The notes below the pieces were generated by a model. The model saw nothing but the letters and a program-made list of their open reading frames with translations. It was not told the origin of the DNA and ran no database searches. Of a DNA stretch of 46,700 nucleotides, positions 14,236 through 23,370 are shown in pieces. Origin of the DNA: Candidatus Obscuribacterales bacterium (GTDB lineage: Bacteria; Cyanobacteriota; Vampirovibrionia; Obscuribacterales; Obscuribacteraceae); assembly GCA_019752635.1 (NCBI GenBank), contig JAIELX010000129.1, positions 1 to 46,700 of the forward strand, written 5' to 3'. Position 1 is the first letter of the stretch. The number at the start of each line of letters is the position of its first letter. A program made the position numbers and the translations under genes.

Positions 14236-16875
14236 ATGGGTATATCTTCAGAACCGCGGATTATCGGATTGATGCGCACTATTCAACTCAACGAATCTCT
14301 TGTCGGTCAGGTTTTAGAGGGTGATTACACCATTCTGGAACTCTTGGGTTCCGGCGGATTCGGGGCCGCCTATCGTGCTCGGCAAGCATCTCTGGGTCGC
14401 GATGTTTGCATAAAGTTTCTCGGTTTGTCTTCTCTATCCGAGGCGCAAAGCGTTCAGCGTTTCAAACGCGAGGCGAAAGTGCTCGGTCGGCTGAGACATA
14501 AGAACATCGTCGAATGTTACTCTTTCGGCATTCTTGAAAAAGTTTATCCGTTTCTGGTGATGGAGCTTGTTGAAGGACGGTCTCTACGCAACGCGCTCGA
14601 TAGCGAGGCACTAGAGTGGCCTCAAGCATGTGCCATAGTTCGGCAAGTTTGCGAAGCTCTGTGCTTCGCCCATGATTCCGGATTCATTCATCGCGATGTG
14701 AAGCCGGAAAATATCATGCTGTCAGGAGCGGTAGGGAGCGAATCGGTCAAGCTAATAGACTTCGGCCTGGTCGGCAAATCTGAATTGGCCGAGAGAGGCA
14801 ACACACTGACGAGCCCCGGGACGATTTTGGGGACAGCCAGGTACATGCCACCGGAAGCATTTAGTGGCGTACTTACCACCAGCAGCGGCGATCTTTACGC
14901 GATAGGCTGTGTACTTTACGAGTGTCTTTCAGGGCTGCCCCCTTTTGACTTTGACAGTCCGATTGCAATCATGCACATCAAGAATTCCGGTGAAAGATTG
15001 CCTCCTCTACCGAGCACCATAAAACCGGATACGGTGCGCGAGGTGTTTGAACAACTTGTCTGGACCGCAACGGCAAGCGAACGCTCTCAGAGATTCGATT
15101 CGGTCCGAGATATAATCAGAATCTTGACTGAGTTGGAACAGATAGCGAGAACAGGGAATCAATGTGATTCTGCACTATTGCTAGCGCCGCCGATCGGAAG
15201 CGCGGCCCCCCGGAAGCGATTGCGCCTGGTTCCCGTTGTTGCATGCTTGGTGCTGCTAGTTGTTGCTGGACTTGTTCTCCAAAAAATCTCTAACCGAGGC
15301 GTTCAGCCTCAGCCTCAAGCGCAATTCGCGCTTGCAGAGTCAGCGACTGTTCGTGCCGAATTGACTGCATTGATTGCCAGAGTTAAGAACATTCTGCAGG
15401 AGTCCGGGGGCGGAACACCAGAAATGGTGGAGCTCTCCATTCGCCGTTATTGTCAGCTCCTAGATCATACACTTTTTAAGTACGGGTCATCGCCGACTTT
15501 TAGCGCAAATGTACAACTTCGTGAGCTTGGGGATCAGTTGTGTCTATTAACAGGGGAGTTGACCGAGCTGATGGCGCTAGGCAAGAACGACGTGGTGAAG
15601 CGCTCCTTGCATGCAACCTACGCCGACCTGCTTAGTTGTTGCGGTCACTATAGCGAGACACTGTCGGTGGTGCGGTCTAACGAACCGACTAAATTTGGCA
15701 AACTTTCAAGGGGCTCGCATCAGGATCTCTTGAATCTGTTCGACGAACTGAGGAAGGAGTTCGATTCTGCTTCTCGAGCGGACGAGCGAAGTGTTATTGT
15801 CTCTCGAATTAGACCGTCTGCATTGAGTTTGAGTCTGGTCGCTGAAGGGAGCCAGTTCGTGCGGTACCTGGATATGTACCGCACCGTTTCTGTTCCGGAT
15901 CCCTGGAAGCCCGGGATGGGGCAAATTGGACTCCATGTCCATTTGCAGGGAAAGGCGCAGCAAGTGAGATACTTCTGTAACTTGGCTGAAATTGAGAAAG
16001 ACATTCCGGTCGTAAAGGAATTGCTTCTGAGAGCAGTTGCTGCGGGAACCATTCCGTTGGAGCGAGAGCAGTTCGTAATCTCGAACTTGTACCGTGTCGG
16101 TGGGCAGGACCAGGCGCTTAAACTGTTTAACAGTGCGCAAGAACGTTTTGCTAGACGCGGTGACTCGATTAGTTGGTGTGCGCGCAGCGCTTCGATGGCT
16201 TATGCGATGGCCTGCTCTGGAGATTTGCGCTCATCTCAAGAGCTCACTGACAAGTTATTGTCCTCGCCTCAATGGGCGAAATTACTGCAAAACTATGCGA
16301 AGATGCCTGAACATTCAATTTCTCTTCCGGAGTTGCAATGTGTTACCGACACGGCAAGCGTACTGATTCATCAGGCGACGCTGACAAGACAAGATGCGAG
16401 TATCAGTCTGCAAAAAATGAAGGTTGCTGCCGAAATCTTGCTTTCCCGACCCGTGCCGTCGGAAGAGGTCTTGCTAGGGTTTATTCGGTACACGGAATAT
16501 GGATTCGGTTGGCGGCTCAAAGACGACCTTAGTTTTGAAGTTGTTCAAACAATGTCGCGTAAGATGCGGGACAACCTTGATCGTTACGGTCCTGTCCTCC
16601 CCTATACAGATATGGATTACACCGGACGGTTACTGCAAAGGAATGAACCGGAGCAGGCCAAAGTCGTTTTTGCACTGGCGGAGTCTCAGTTGCGGAAATA
16701 CCTGACGCAAGTCCGTGCGAGACGCAACGCGAGCGTTGGCACACTGCAGCAGGTGAGGGTTCGCCTCGTTCCTCTACGTGGCTCAATCTTTTCGGAGTCC
16801 GTGGAGACAATGCTGTCGGAGATAGACGATTTGATAGCGCGACAAGAGGCATCTCAAAGCGATGTTCATCAGTAG
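14236..16875 (+). CDS. transmembrane Ser/Thr protein kinase with extracytoplasmic helical domain
   Basis: 879 residues. The N-terminal Hanks-type kinase is complete: Gly loop LGSGGFGAAY (37-46), Lys60, HRDVKPEN (152-159, catalytic Asp154), DFG (175-177) and GTARYMPPEA. One membrane helix (about 331-348) follows. The remaining ~530 residues are predicted helical and should lie outside the cytoplasm as a sensor. The sequence is homologous well beyond the kinase domain to the 1371-aa kinase at 24997-29112, so both probably sense related cues. TCGGAG 5 nt before ATG 14236 supports the start. It stands 40 bp before a two-component pair on the same strand, suggesting linked signalling. Confidence 0.93.
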   Translation: MGISSEPRIIGLMRTIQLNESLVGQVLEGDYTILELLGSGGFGAAYRARQASLGRDVCIKFLGLSSLSEAQSVQRFKREAKVLGRLRHKNIVECYSFGILEKVYPFLVMELVEGRSLRNALDSEALEWPQACAIVRQVCEALCFAHDSGFIHRDVKPENIMLSGAVGSESVKLIDFGLVGKSELAERGNTLTSPGTILGTARYMPPEAFSGVLTTSSGDLYAIGCVLYECLSGLPPFDFDSPIAIMHIKNSGERLPPLPSTIKPDTVREVFEQLVWTATASERSQRFDSVRDIIRILTELEQIARTGNQCDSALLLAPPIGSAAPRKRLRLVPVVACLVLLVVAGLVLQKISNRGVQPQPQAQFALAESATVRAELTALIARVKNILQESGGGTPEMVELSIRRYCQLLDHTLFKYGSSPTFSANVQLRELGDQLCLLTGELTELMALGKNDVVKRSLHATYADLLSCCGHYSETLSVVRSNEPTKFGKLSRGSHQDLLNLFDELRKEFDSASRADERSVIVSRIRPSALSLSLVAEGSQFVRYLDMYRTVSVPDPWKPGMGQIGLHVHLQGKAQQVRYFCNLAEIEKDIPVVKELLLRAVAAGTIPLEREQFVISNLYRVGGQDQALKLFNSAQERFARRGDSISWCARSASMAYAMACSGDLRSSQELTDKLLSSPQWAKLLQNYAKMPEHSISLPELQCVTDTASVLIHQATLTRQDASISLQKMKVAAEILLSRPVPSEEVLLGFIRYTEYGFGWRLKDDLSFEVVQTMSRKMRDNLDRYGPVLPYTDMDYTGRLLQRNEPEQAKVVFALAESQLRKYLTQVRARRNASVGTLQQVRVRLVPLRGSIFSESVETMLSEIDDLIARQEASQSDVHQ

Positions 16876-16915
16876 TCCAACAGGCTAAAATGGATACGGC
16901 TGACGGGGGCGGGGC

Positions 16916-17590
16916 ATGGCAAAAATTCTTATCGCTGAGGATGATTCCGCTTTGCGGTTGAGTGTACTGTCTCTTTTGAAGGGGCAGAAACATCAAGTTG
17001 ACGCTGCGGAGACTGGCGATTATGCCCTCGAATTGCTGTTGAATTACCATTATGATGCCGTAATTCTTGATTGGGATTTGCCTGTTCTCAGTGGCGTAGA
17101 TATATGCCGCAAGTACAGAGAAGGCAAGGGCACGGCCCCCGTACTGTTCCTGACAGGCAAGAGCGATCACGCGTCTCGCGTGGAGGGGCTGGACTCCGGC
17201 GCCGATGATTATCTTTGCAAACCGTTCAACAAAGATGAGCTTTTGGCGCGCGTGAGAGCGATGCTGAGGCGTGCTCCGCAGGCTCATCATTCTGTCCTGA
17301 AAGTAGGCGAGATAGCATATCAAGCTGAAAGCAAAACTGTACTCTTCAAAGGTGAACCAGTAGATGTAACCAAGAAGGAACTTGGCATTATAGAGTTTTT
17401 CCTTCGGCACCCGAATCAGGTATTTAGTACTGAAGTTATTGTGGCCAGGGTTTGGTCCTCGGAATCGGAAGTCACGCCGGATACTGTCAGACCTTATATA
17501 AAAAGATTGCGGGACAAGCTAACGGATGAGTCCGGAAACTGTCAGCTAGTTACCGTCCATGGTAGTGGCTACAAATTACTGGAGAGTTGA
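16916..17590 (+). CDS. OmpR/PhoB-family response regulator
   Basis: 224 residues. Receiver domain with acidic pair Asp9/Asp10, phospho-acceptor Asp52 (VILDWDLP), Thr80 and Lys102 (CKPF), followed by a winged-helix DNA-binding domain (about 128-222, with RPYIKRLRDKL and VHGSGYKL). It should be phosphorylated by the histidine kinase encoded 11 bp downstream and act as a transcription regulator. Target genes unknown. The G-rich sequence just before ATG 16916 may serve as the ribosome site. Confidence 0.94.
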   Translation: MAKILIAEDDSALRLSVLSLLKGQKHQVDAAETGDYALELLLNYHYDAVILDWDLPVLSGVDICRKYREGKGTAPVLFLTGKSDHASRVEGLDSGADDYLCKPFNKDELLARVRAMLRRAPQAHHSVLKVGEIAYQAESKTVLFKGEPVDVTKKELGIIEFFLRHPNQVFSTEVIVARVWSSESEVTPDTVRPYIKRLRDKLTDESGNCQLVTVHGSGYKLLES

Positions 17591-17601
17591 GTTAATCAAG
17601 C

Positions 17602-19245
17602 ATGCCGGCGTCAACTAACCGCAGCAATCTGATTCGTTCCATTTCTGTTGCGGTCTTGCTTCAACTAATAGGAGTGGGACTTGCCTGGCAATTTCTGTCC
17701 GAGGTCTTTCAGAGTCGACAGAATCTGCGTGCTGCAATTTATTTGGACCGGAAAATTTTTTCCAGCGCAGTCATCGACAGCAGATTACCTTATGCGGATG
17801 ATAAAGATGTCTTGCGTAAAAGGATGCGCGAGATTATTGCGCGCGCGGATGTAGACCAGCTTGATTCCGAGAAACTGGAGCGCCTGGTGGAAGTCTCGGC
17901 AGACGCCGGTGCTAAGCTTCAGCGGGCGTCCCAGTCGACCGCATCATCAGAGAACCTTGGTGCGGTAGTCAGCAATTATCTGTCGGAGTCTCGCAATTTC
18001 GTTTCGCTGGAAGATCCTCCACCTGAATGGCTGATGCTCCTGTCAATCGCATTCTCGTTTTCTGCCGTTTTGTTGTTGGTATTAAATACGGTGGCGAGCA
18101 GTAAAAACTCAATGTCGCTGCCTGTTCCTACGGCGGCTCCACCAGCGGGGCCTGCGACCGCTGCGCTTGATCACCTGGCCGGGAGTATCACCGGGACATT
18201 GACTATGGGGGCAAAATCCGCCAAGAGTTATCTGGATAATATGCCACTGGGCCTAATAACGGTTGACAGCAATGGCAGCGTCCGCGCAGCGAATCTAACG
18301 GCGCTGAAACTATTACGCTGTACCGTGGATTCAATTGCAGACAAAAATATAGGCAGTTTCATAAAACTGGCGGACAGGCGTTACACGGCAGATCTCGATA
18401 GTTTGAAAGAAGCGGCATTGAATCAAATCACCGAGGCTAAGTTGATTCCATCAGAACCCTCCGCTAACCCGGTGCCTGTCGATATATCACTTGCCGAGTT
18501 TTCCGGCCCGGCCGGTAGTGGATTCATTCTCAACGTGTTGGATATAACCGACCGCCATGAAGTGGAAAAGCTGAAGGAGGATTTTCTGGCCATCGTTAGC
18601 CATGATCTTAAAACGCCTCTCTCTTCTATTGGACTTTTTCTTTCTGATCTCAGATCGCTGGAACCGAACCAAGCTCTCTCACCTGAGCAGCGAGTAGTTG
18701 CAGTGGCCATGGAGGCGGAAGTTGAGCGCCTCATTCGGCTTGTTGTTGCACTGCTCGATATGGCAAGAATCAGATCGGGCCGGTTGCTGCTGACGAAAAA
18801 ATCGGTGCCCTTACCCCGGTTGCTTGAGCAACTTCAACAAGGTACCGCAAAACTAGCACAACGAAAATCCGTTTCCGTGACCGTCAAAGCCCCCGATGAT
18901 TTTGTCATTGTCGATGAAGATCGAATTTATCAGGTGCTCGATAACTTAGTGGGAAATGCAATCAAGTTTTCGAACCCCGGGGAAGTTGTGTCGGTGGAGG
19001 CGTTGACCGTACCTTCGGGTATTCGAATTGAAGTTCGCGACACCGGACCGGGTATACCAATCGAAAAGTGCGAGCAGATTTTTGAGCGCTATCAACAAGT
19101 CTCAATTGAAGACAGTACTGTTCGTGGCGGCACTGGTCTTGGACTGGCGATTTGCAAACTCATCATCGAACAGCACGGTGGATCGATTGGTGTCGAAAGT
19201 GAGCCGGGCAAAGGCAGTTGTTTTTGGTTCCTGATTCCTGATTAG
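17602..19245 (+). CDS. membrane sensor histidine kinase with PAS domain
   Basis: 547 residues. Two membrane helices (about 11-31 and 143-163) bound a ~110-residue periplasmic sensor of unknown ligand. A PAS domain follows (around 210-320, YLDNMPLGLITVDSNGSV). The HisKA box VSHDLKTPL has phospho-His334, and the ATPase domain carries DNLVGNAIKFS (N box), DTGPGIP (G1) and GGTGLGLAICK (G2). It forms a pair with the upstream response regulator. ATG 17602 has only a weak RBS, consistent with coupling to the regulator. Confidence 0.94.
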   Translation: MPASTNRSNLIRSISVAVLLQLIGVGLAWQFLSEVFQSRQNLRAAIYLDRKIFSSAVIDSRLPYADDKDVLRKRMREIIARADVDQLDSEKLERLVEVSADAGAKLQRASQSTASSENLGAVVSNYLSESRNFVSLEDPPPEWLMLLSIAFSFSAVLLLVLNTVASSKNSMSLPVPTAAPPAGPATAALDHLAGSITGTLTMGAKSAKSYLDNMPLGLITVDSNGSVRAANLTALKLLRCTVDSIADKNIGSFIKLADRRYTADLDSLKEAALNQITEAKLIPSEPSANPVPVDISLAEFSGPAGSGFILNVLDITDRHEVEKLKEDFLAIVSHDLKTPLSSIGLFLSDLRSLEPNQALSPEQRVVAVAMEAEVERLIRLVVALLDMARIRSGRLLLTKKSVPLPRLLEQLQQGTAKLAQRKSVSVTVKAPDDFVIVDEDRIYQVLDNLVGNAIKFSNPGEVVSVEALTVPSGIRIEVRDTGPGIPIEKCEQIFERYQQVSIEDSTVRGGTGLGLAICKLIIEQHGGSIGVESEPGKGSCFWFLIPD

Positions 19246-19640
19246 GCATTGCGCGATCGATTTTGCTGCGCGCTCACTTGAATACCGAACACGTGTGTTC
19301 ACACCATATATGGTGCGCGTACTGTTGCTATCGCGCGAGTTGTATCACGCTTGTTATGTGGAGTTGATTTATGTCCAGCCTCGGCCGTATGCCGTCGTTC
19401 GAAAATGATTTCGCACTGCCGCTCTCGGGTCAATGTCGCCAATACCTTCTGATGCGGGATAACTTCTTTTGCACGAATATGTGGTGCGCTAAAACGTTTG
19501 CGACGAGATTGGTGGTGATTGCATGAGGCTTGCACATGAGCTCTCAATGATCGTATTGCGCTTTGGCTCTAGGAAATGCTGTCGAAACAGTTTAGGTTCA
19601 ATTCATTTACGCTCTTTTCATTACTAAGTCGCACCGTGCT
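19246..19640. other. 395-bp non-coding region with left double palindrome
   Basis: Holds the left copy of the paired palindromes (19287-19315) and a partial, degenerate third match near 19471-19489. It separates the histidine kinase (+) from the recombinase-like gene (-). No gene seen. Confidence 0.6.
19287..19319 (+). repeat. double palindrome, left copy
   Basis: GAACAC-GT-GTGTTC (19287-19300), one base, then CACCAT-AT-ATGGTG (19302-19315), then GCGCG. 27 of 33 positions match the right copy at 20910-20942, in direct orientation. Confidence 0.9.
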
Positions 19641-20516
19641 TTAGAGAGTGCTGCCATTTTCAGTTCGAGGCAATTCCCAGCTTATGTATGGTGCAGTCAG
19701 ACCCTGCGGGGGGACGTTGTGCCGAAGCGCCATATTCAGATTGTCAAAACTCAGCTTCGGTAAGTTCATCGGTTTTGCTGAATCGGCGAGCTGATTGCGA
19801 TATATATTGCCCGAGTTGCGAAGCAACTGAGCCGATAGCACAAGTCTTAGCGGGATACCCACCGACTTGATCAGATAGTCGATGCCGCTGCGAGAAATTC
19901 TCTTTCCTGTTTCGTTGACGAATAATGGTCCGAACGAAGTCCTGGTACCTTCAAGATCCATCATTTGAAGAACCACTTCTTTGGTGGTGCCGACCAGCTC
20001 CACTAATGGCTTGCGCTTTCTTGAAGCGATCAATAGATAGACAGAATCACCGCAAACAACAATATCCTCTCTGCTTACGCCGGCACACTGACTGGCGCTG
20101 AGATCAGCATCGAAGCATAGCATCGCAATTGCCCGGGCCTTCAGAGAACCGCAATGTTTGATCTGGTCCAAAAGTTTGCGCACATCATCTTCCGACAGCC
20201 GCCTTTTGCCAGCCGGTTCCTTTTCCATACGCTCTATATAAGGAAATGTTTTGGCAGCGAACCGAAACAGCTTGGCCAGAGCGGCTGAAGTTTGATTTAT
20301 CGTCGCTGCGCTGCTGTTCGAATCTTTCAAGTACTTTACAAATCGCGACACCAGATGAGTGGACGTCAGGTCCTCTCCAGGAGCATGTTCGTCTCTGAAT
20401 CGAACGTATGCCTCAAGGCGAAAGTTATAGGACAGCATAGTATTCTTGCTCAAATTTCTGGTGCTCATCCATTCTCTAAATTGCACCAGGCTGGTCTCGG
20501 TTTCTTTTCGTATCAT
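19641..20516 (-). CDS. degenerate tyrosine recombinase-like protein
   Basis: 291 residues from ATG 20516, chosen because AGGAG lies 7 nt upstream; the GTG at 20582 has no such site. Residues 7-88 match the SAM-like core-binding domain (FREWMSTRNLSKNTMLSYNF). Residues 105-280 resemble the catalytic domain: LSEDDVRKLL opens it, SRKRKPLVEL keeps the beta-hairpin Lys, Arg233 is kept in AQLLR, and His266 and Tyr277 may correspond to LGH and the nucleophile. The first catalytic Arg (expected in LSASQ, 139-143) is missing and the HxxR His is Gln230. Cleavage activity is therefore doubtful. It is bracketed by two direct double palindromes. Confidence 0.75.
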   Translation of the reverse strand: MIRKETETSLVQFREWMSTRNLSKNTMLSYNFRLEAYVRFRDEHAPGEDLTSTHLVSRFVKYLKDSNSSAATINQTSAALAKLFRFAAKTFPYIERMEKEPAGKRRLSEDDVRKLLDQIKHCGSLKARAIAMLCFDADLSASQCAGVSREDIVVCGDSVYLLIASRKRKPLVELVGTTKEVVLQMMDLEGTRTSFGPLFVNETGKRISRSGIDYLIKSVGIPLRLVLSAQLLRNSGNIYRNQLADSAKPMNLPKLSFDNLNMALRHNVPPQGLTAPYISWELPRTENGSTL

Positions 20517-21268
20517 TTTGGTGCTCCTTGCTAACGGCGGCTGAACGCCACTATGATTCTTCGCTTCTATCTCGATTGGCACTCAGTAATGTAAGCCCGG
20601 CCCCGTTGCAAAAATATTGCGTTTTCTCGACGTAATCGTTCCTTCGATTTCGCGAACTCGGCTGTTTCGAGGCATTGGCAGTGCGATCGCTTCCCCGGCT
20701 TCCCGGCATTGGCATTGAGACGCCGCAAGCGCTCGACACGGCGAAGCCCTTGTAACTTCGACAGCTTAAGGACGGGAGATTTCCTCTCGTTCGTCCAGAC
20801 GCATTTGCGAATCGGATGGTCGCTGGGCGAATGCTGCGTCAGCCCCGGGGGGGCACGCATCTTGCGTGCACCTGAGTATCGTCGTAGGAATTACATATAA
20901 AAGGAATGCGAACACGCGTGTTCACACCACGGGTGGTGCGCATCTGCGCTACGCGCGCACAACGAGTGGCGCTGATTATGGGCTGAACAAGAGGGGCCGC
21001 GTGCGCCGGCGAGATTGCTTTGTTTTCTGCGATAACAGATATGTGCAGCGCGGCGGGCGATAATGATTCTAGTAAGCTTACGAAATTGATTCCTTCCAAA
21101 TCTGTTCGACGACCTGTAGGGTGAACATATTCGCTCTTTTGCGCAACCACGTGGAACAACTCACAAACGACATTTCCACTTCACCTCAGTAGACCTGATT
21201 GCACCGCGGTGTGCATCGATGGAGATTGAGTCGTTGTACTCTTCGGACTTTCCTGAAAGGAACCACGA
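20517..21268. other. 752-bp non-coding stretch with right double palindrome
   Basis: No convincing gene is seen. Short frames on both strands have no RBS and no family resemblance. The region contains the right double palindrome (20910-20942), a single cyanobacterial HIP1-like octamer GCGATCGC near 20682, and GGCATTGGCA twice (about 20675 and 20706). The promoter of the following three-gene set presumably lies in the last 200 bp. Confidence 0.55.
20910..20942 (+). repeat. double palindrome, right copy
   Basis: GAACACGCGTGTTC (20910-20923) is a perfect 14-bp palindrome; one base later CACCAC-GG-GTGGTG (20925-20938) has perfect 6-bp arms. Relative to the left copy, the T-A pair closing the second stem becomes C-G, a compensatory change. 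A further inverted repeat GTGCGC/GCGCAC overlaps the right side. Confidence 0.9.
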
Positions 21269-21667
21269 ATGGTCTTGTTCTTGCTTGTTTTGGCTCTGTT
21301 CTGGGCGGTGTTCGCCACCTACTTCGCCATCCGCTATCGTGCCGGGATGGACAGCTTGGTCGTCGGCTCCATCTACTTCGCGCGAACGATCGAGGACCTC
21401 AAGTCATGCAAGGAGGGGTGGATGCCAGGGCAGGCGAAGGAGTTGATGGATAAGCTCATCAACGATGCTTCCAGATGCGTCCTCGAGTTTAAGGGCTTCG
21501 ACGCCGTAACACAGGGGGGGCGAGAGGTCGAAAGATTCTCGCGCGTCGTCAGTCGTCGCGTTGACGAAGAAGCGGCCATGGCCGCATTGCAAACTTTGCA
21601 AGAGCGTGTTAATCGTGTTTCGGAGGTACGTTGTTGGTTTCGCAAAGAAGATAGCGAATTTTGTTGA
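21269..21667 (+). CDS. small single-span membrane protein, unknown
   Basis: 132 residues. The first ~24 form one membrane helix (MVLFLLVLALFWAVFATYFAI); the rest is a charged helical cytoplasmic or periplasmic domain containing several Arg-rich stretches. AAAGGA 7 nt before ATG 21269 supports the start. A run of seven G lies inside the gene near 21516. It is the first of three consecutive small membrane-protein genes of similar layout. Not recognised. Confidence 0.65.
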   Translation: MVLFLLVLALFWAVFATYFAIRYRAGMDSLVVGSIYFARTIEDLKSCKEGWMPGQAKELMDKLINDASRCVLEFKGFDAVTQGGREVERFSRVVSRRVDEEAAMAALQTLQERVNRVSEVRCWFRKEDSEFC

Positions 21668-21693
21668 AGACCTAAAACCTTGCGGAGATGCAT

Positions 21694-22518
21694 ATGATTA
21701 TCGGTGGCTGCTACCTTTGTGTGCTGCTGATCTGCAGCGCGTTGATCTTTTCTTTTCTTCGAAACAAGAGCATGCATGAGGCGATAGAGATTGTCCACGC
21801 GAAGCTCGTTTCTGCCGAGTCGTTGTTCGAGTCCGCGTTTTCAATGAAGAGAAGTTTCAAGGACTCCGGGCTTTCGTTCGGTGCCTTTGAAACGCGTTTG
21901 GACCGGTGCTACGGAGATAAGTTTCGTGCGCGCCCATGGTTCTATAGGGACCCGCACAAGGGCAAACAGATGATGACTGATGTCGAATCGGCGGTGCGCC
22001 TGCTGGTTCGGGACATGCAGTTGGCGCTTGAGCTGAGCGTAGGAGAATTCTGGAGGGCCGAACACACGTTTGTGAAGAGCAGGATCGCGGCCCAGCGCGA
22101 ACAGGATGTGGATTGGAGCTTTCCGGGGATCTCGGCGGACACGCTTCCCAGACAAAAGTTCTTGCTCAACGAGCGCTATCATGTCCCGGACAGGTATCTA
22201 GACTCTGCTGTCATGCAGGTTAGCCTTGTGCAACTGGCGCTGCACAAAGGTGAGTTTGCGGAAGTGGAGAAGTATTACGCGGCTTACCGGCAAACCTGTC
22301 AGTTTGCGCTGGAGTGTTTGGCTCGCACTCTGCATGCAAAGCTAAGAGTAGAGACGGAGTTGTCCTCGCTGTTGCAAGCGAGTAAGGAGGATGATGCTGC
22401 GTCCGTGCAGTCGATCAAGGATGCCTACTTTGGCCAGCAATTCGTCTTGGCGCGCGAACTCATGGATCGGCTTACCTTGATCATGCGGGAACGAGAGCGT
22501 CCGCGAAAGGCGACATGA
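21694..22518 (+). CDS. single-span membrane protein with long helical domain, unknown
   Basis: 274 residues from ATG 21694, chosen because GCGGAG lies 6 nt upstream; ATG 21688 abuts that site. An N-terminal membrane helix (IIGGCYLCVLLICSALIFSF) is followed by ~245 residues that are mostly helical and charged, perhaps coiled coil near the end (ETELSSLLQASKEDDAASVQ). The same one-helix-plus-tail design occurs in the genes on both sides, and the gap to the upstream gene is 26 bp, so one operon is likely. No family recognised. Confidence 0.7.
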   Translation: MIIGGCYLCVLLICSALIFSFLRNKSMHEAIEIVHAKLVSAESLFESAFSMKRSFKDSGLSFGAFETRLDRCYGDKFRARPWFYRDPHKGKQMMTDVESAVRLLVRDMQLALELSVGEFWRAEHTFVKSRIAAQREQDVDWSFPGISADTLPRQKFLLNERYHVPDRYLDSAVMQVSLVQLALHKGEFAEVEKYYAAYRQTCQFALECLARTLHAKLRVETELSSLLQASKEDDAASVQSIKDAYFGQQFVLARELMDRLTLIMRERERPRKAT

Positions 22519-22625
22519 TTGCCCCCTACAAACCGGTCGCAACCGGAGGGCATGGTGGTGGACACCTCTGGTGTTGGTTTTCCCACGGTAGAACTCACGT
22601 CGTGTGGTTGTGCTGATGTTGGTCC

Positions 22626-23144
22626 ATGGTGCTGATCGTGGTCCTCGTGCTGTGGTTTCTGTTTGTCGGGCTCTTACCGAGGGGGGCTCTTCTCCGGGGA
22701 GTCCGCAGTTTTAGTGCGTTCAGCAAGTCAACGAACCTGCCAACTCCATTGAGGGCAAGTATGAAACACCTTACGGCCAATCTTCCCCTTTGCTGCAATG
22801 CGGGGGCGGCGGACGATTACCTGGACCTGGCCGACGCCCGAGCCTGGTTGAACAGTGGCGATGTGACCGCACATCTCAGCCCGGCGCAGGCAAAGAACCT
22901 GGCGCAAAAACTGCCTGGTCTGTCCTCCGTCCCTGTCGTGGAGCCGGATGGAGATTGGGTCCCTCGGGATGGCGACCAGCTCCTCTGGTGGATTCCGGGC
23001 AATGGTCCCCGCCAGGAGGAGGTTCTCGCCCTGTATCAAATCGATATCAGGGGGGCGATCCAGCAACTCCGGCGGCACTCTGAGAGGGCTGCGGAAGTCC
23101 TGGAAAGACTATCTTGTTGCCCAACAGGAAAGTCTGCCGGGTAG
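22626..23144 (+). CDS. small single-span membrane protein, unknown
   Basis: 172 residues. An N-terminal membrane helix (VLIVVLVLWFLFVGLL) precedes a soluble domain beginning near a CC pair, rich in Asp/Leu/Trp. The ribosome site is weak, and GTG at 22629 is an alternative. The gene ends 18 bp before a strong terminator, so it is probably last in the operon with the two upstream genes, though the gap to the previous gene is 107 bp. Not recognised. Confidence 0.6.
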   Translation: MVLIVVLVLWFLFVGLLPRGALLRGVRSFSAFSKSTNLPTPLRASMKHLTANLPLCCNAGAADDYLDLADARAWLNSGDVTAHLSPAQAKNLAQKLPGLSSVPVVEPDGDWVPRDGDQLLWWIPGNGPRQEEVLALYQIDIRGAIQQLRRHSERAAEVLERLSCCPTGKSAG

Positions 23145-23162
23145 GCGACACGAAAGTCTGCC

Positions 23163-23204
23163 AACGGAAAGGGGCTGGAAACCAGCCCCTTTCCGTTCTT
23201 TTTC
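23163..23204 (+). terminator. strong rho-independent terminator
   Basis: A perfect 16-bp stem, AACGGAAAGGGGCTGG (23163-23178) pairing with 23182-23197, closes an AAA loop and is followed by CTTTTTC. It is oriented to end + strand transcription 18 bp after the stop at 23144. Just before it, GAAAGTCTGCC occurs twice, 24 bp apart. Confidence 0.92.
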
Positions 23205-23370
23205 TACCTTCTTCTGTTCTTTTTGGTATCTCCAGAAGAGATCTCGACTGGTCGATAACGCAGCCGCCGACGATGGTCTCGTCGACTTTCTTCACTTTTT
23301 GGGCTGCAGCAACCAGCAAAGGTGCTGTGATACCGAGCAAGTTCCTCCGATTCTTGATTGAATGATTGCT

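Noticed and set aside
13680..14279. 199-codon - strand frame opposite the heptad repeats
   Set aside because: The repeat is open in several frames because the unit length is a multiple of three. The + strand frame has a signal peptide and matching start.
16529..17410. 293-codon - strand frame
   Set aside because: It overlaps the end of the Ser/Thr kinase and most of the response regulator, both of which are unmistakable on the + strand.
20682..20689. GCGATCGC as evidence for a HIP1-rich cyanobacterial genome
   Set aside because: Only one copy was noticed in the window, which is not above chance, so it says nothing about lineage.
20839..21159. 106-codon - strand frame and overlapping short frames around the right double palindrome
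   Set aside because: No ribosome site and no recognisable domain, and the frame runs through the palindromic element.
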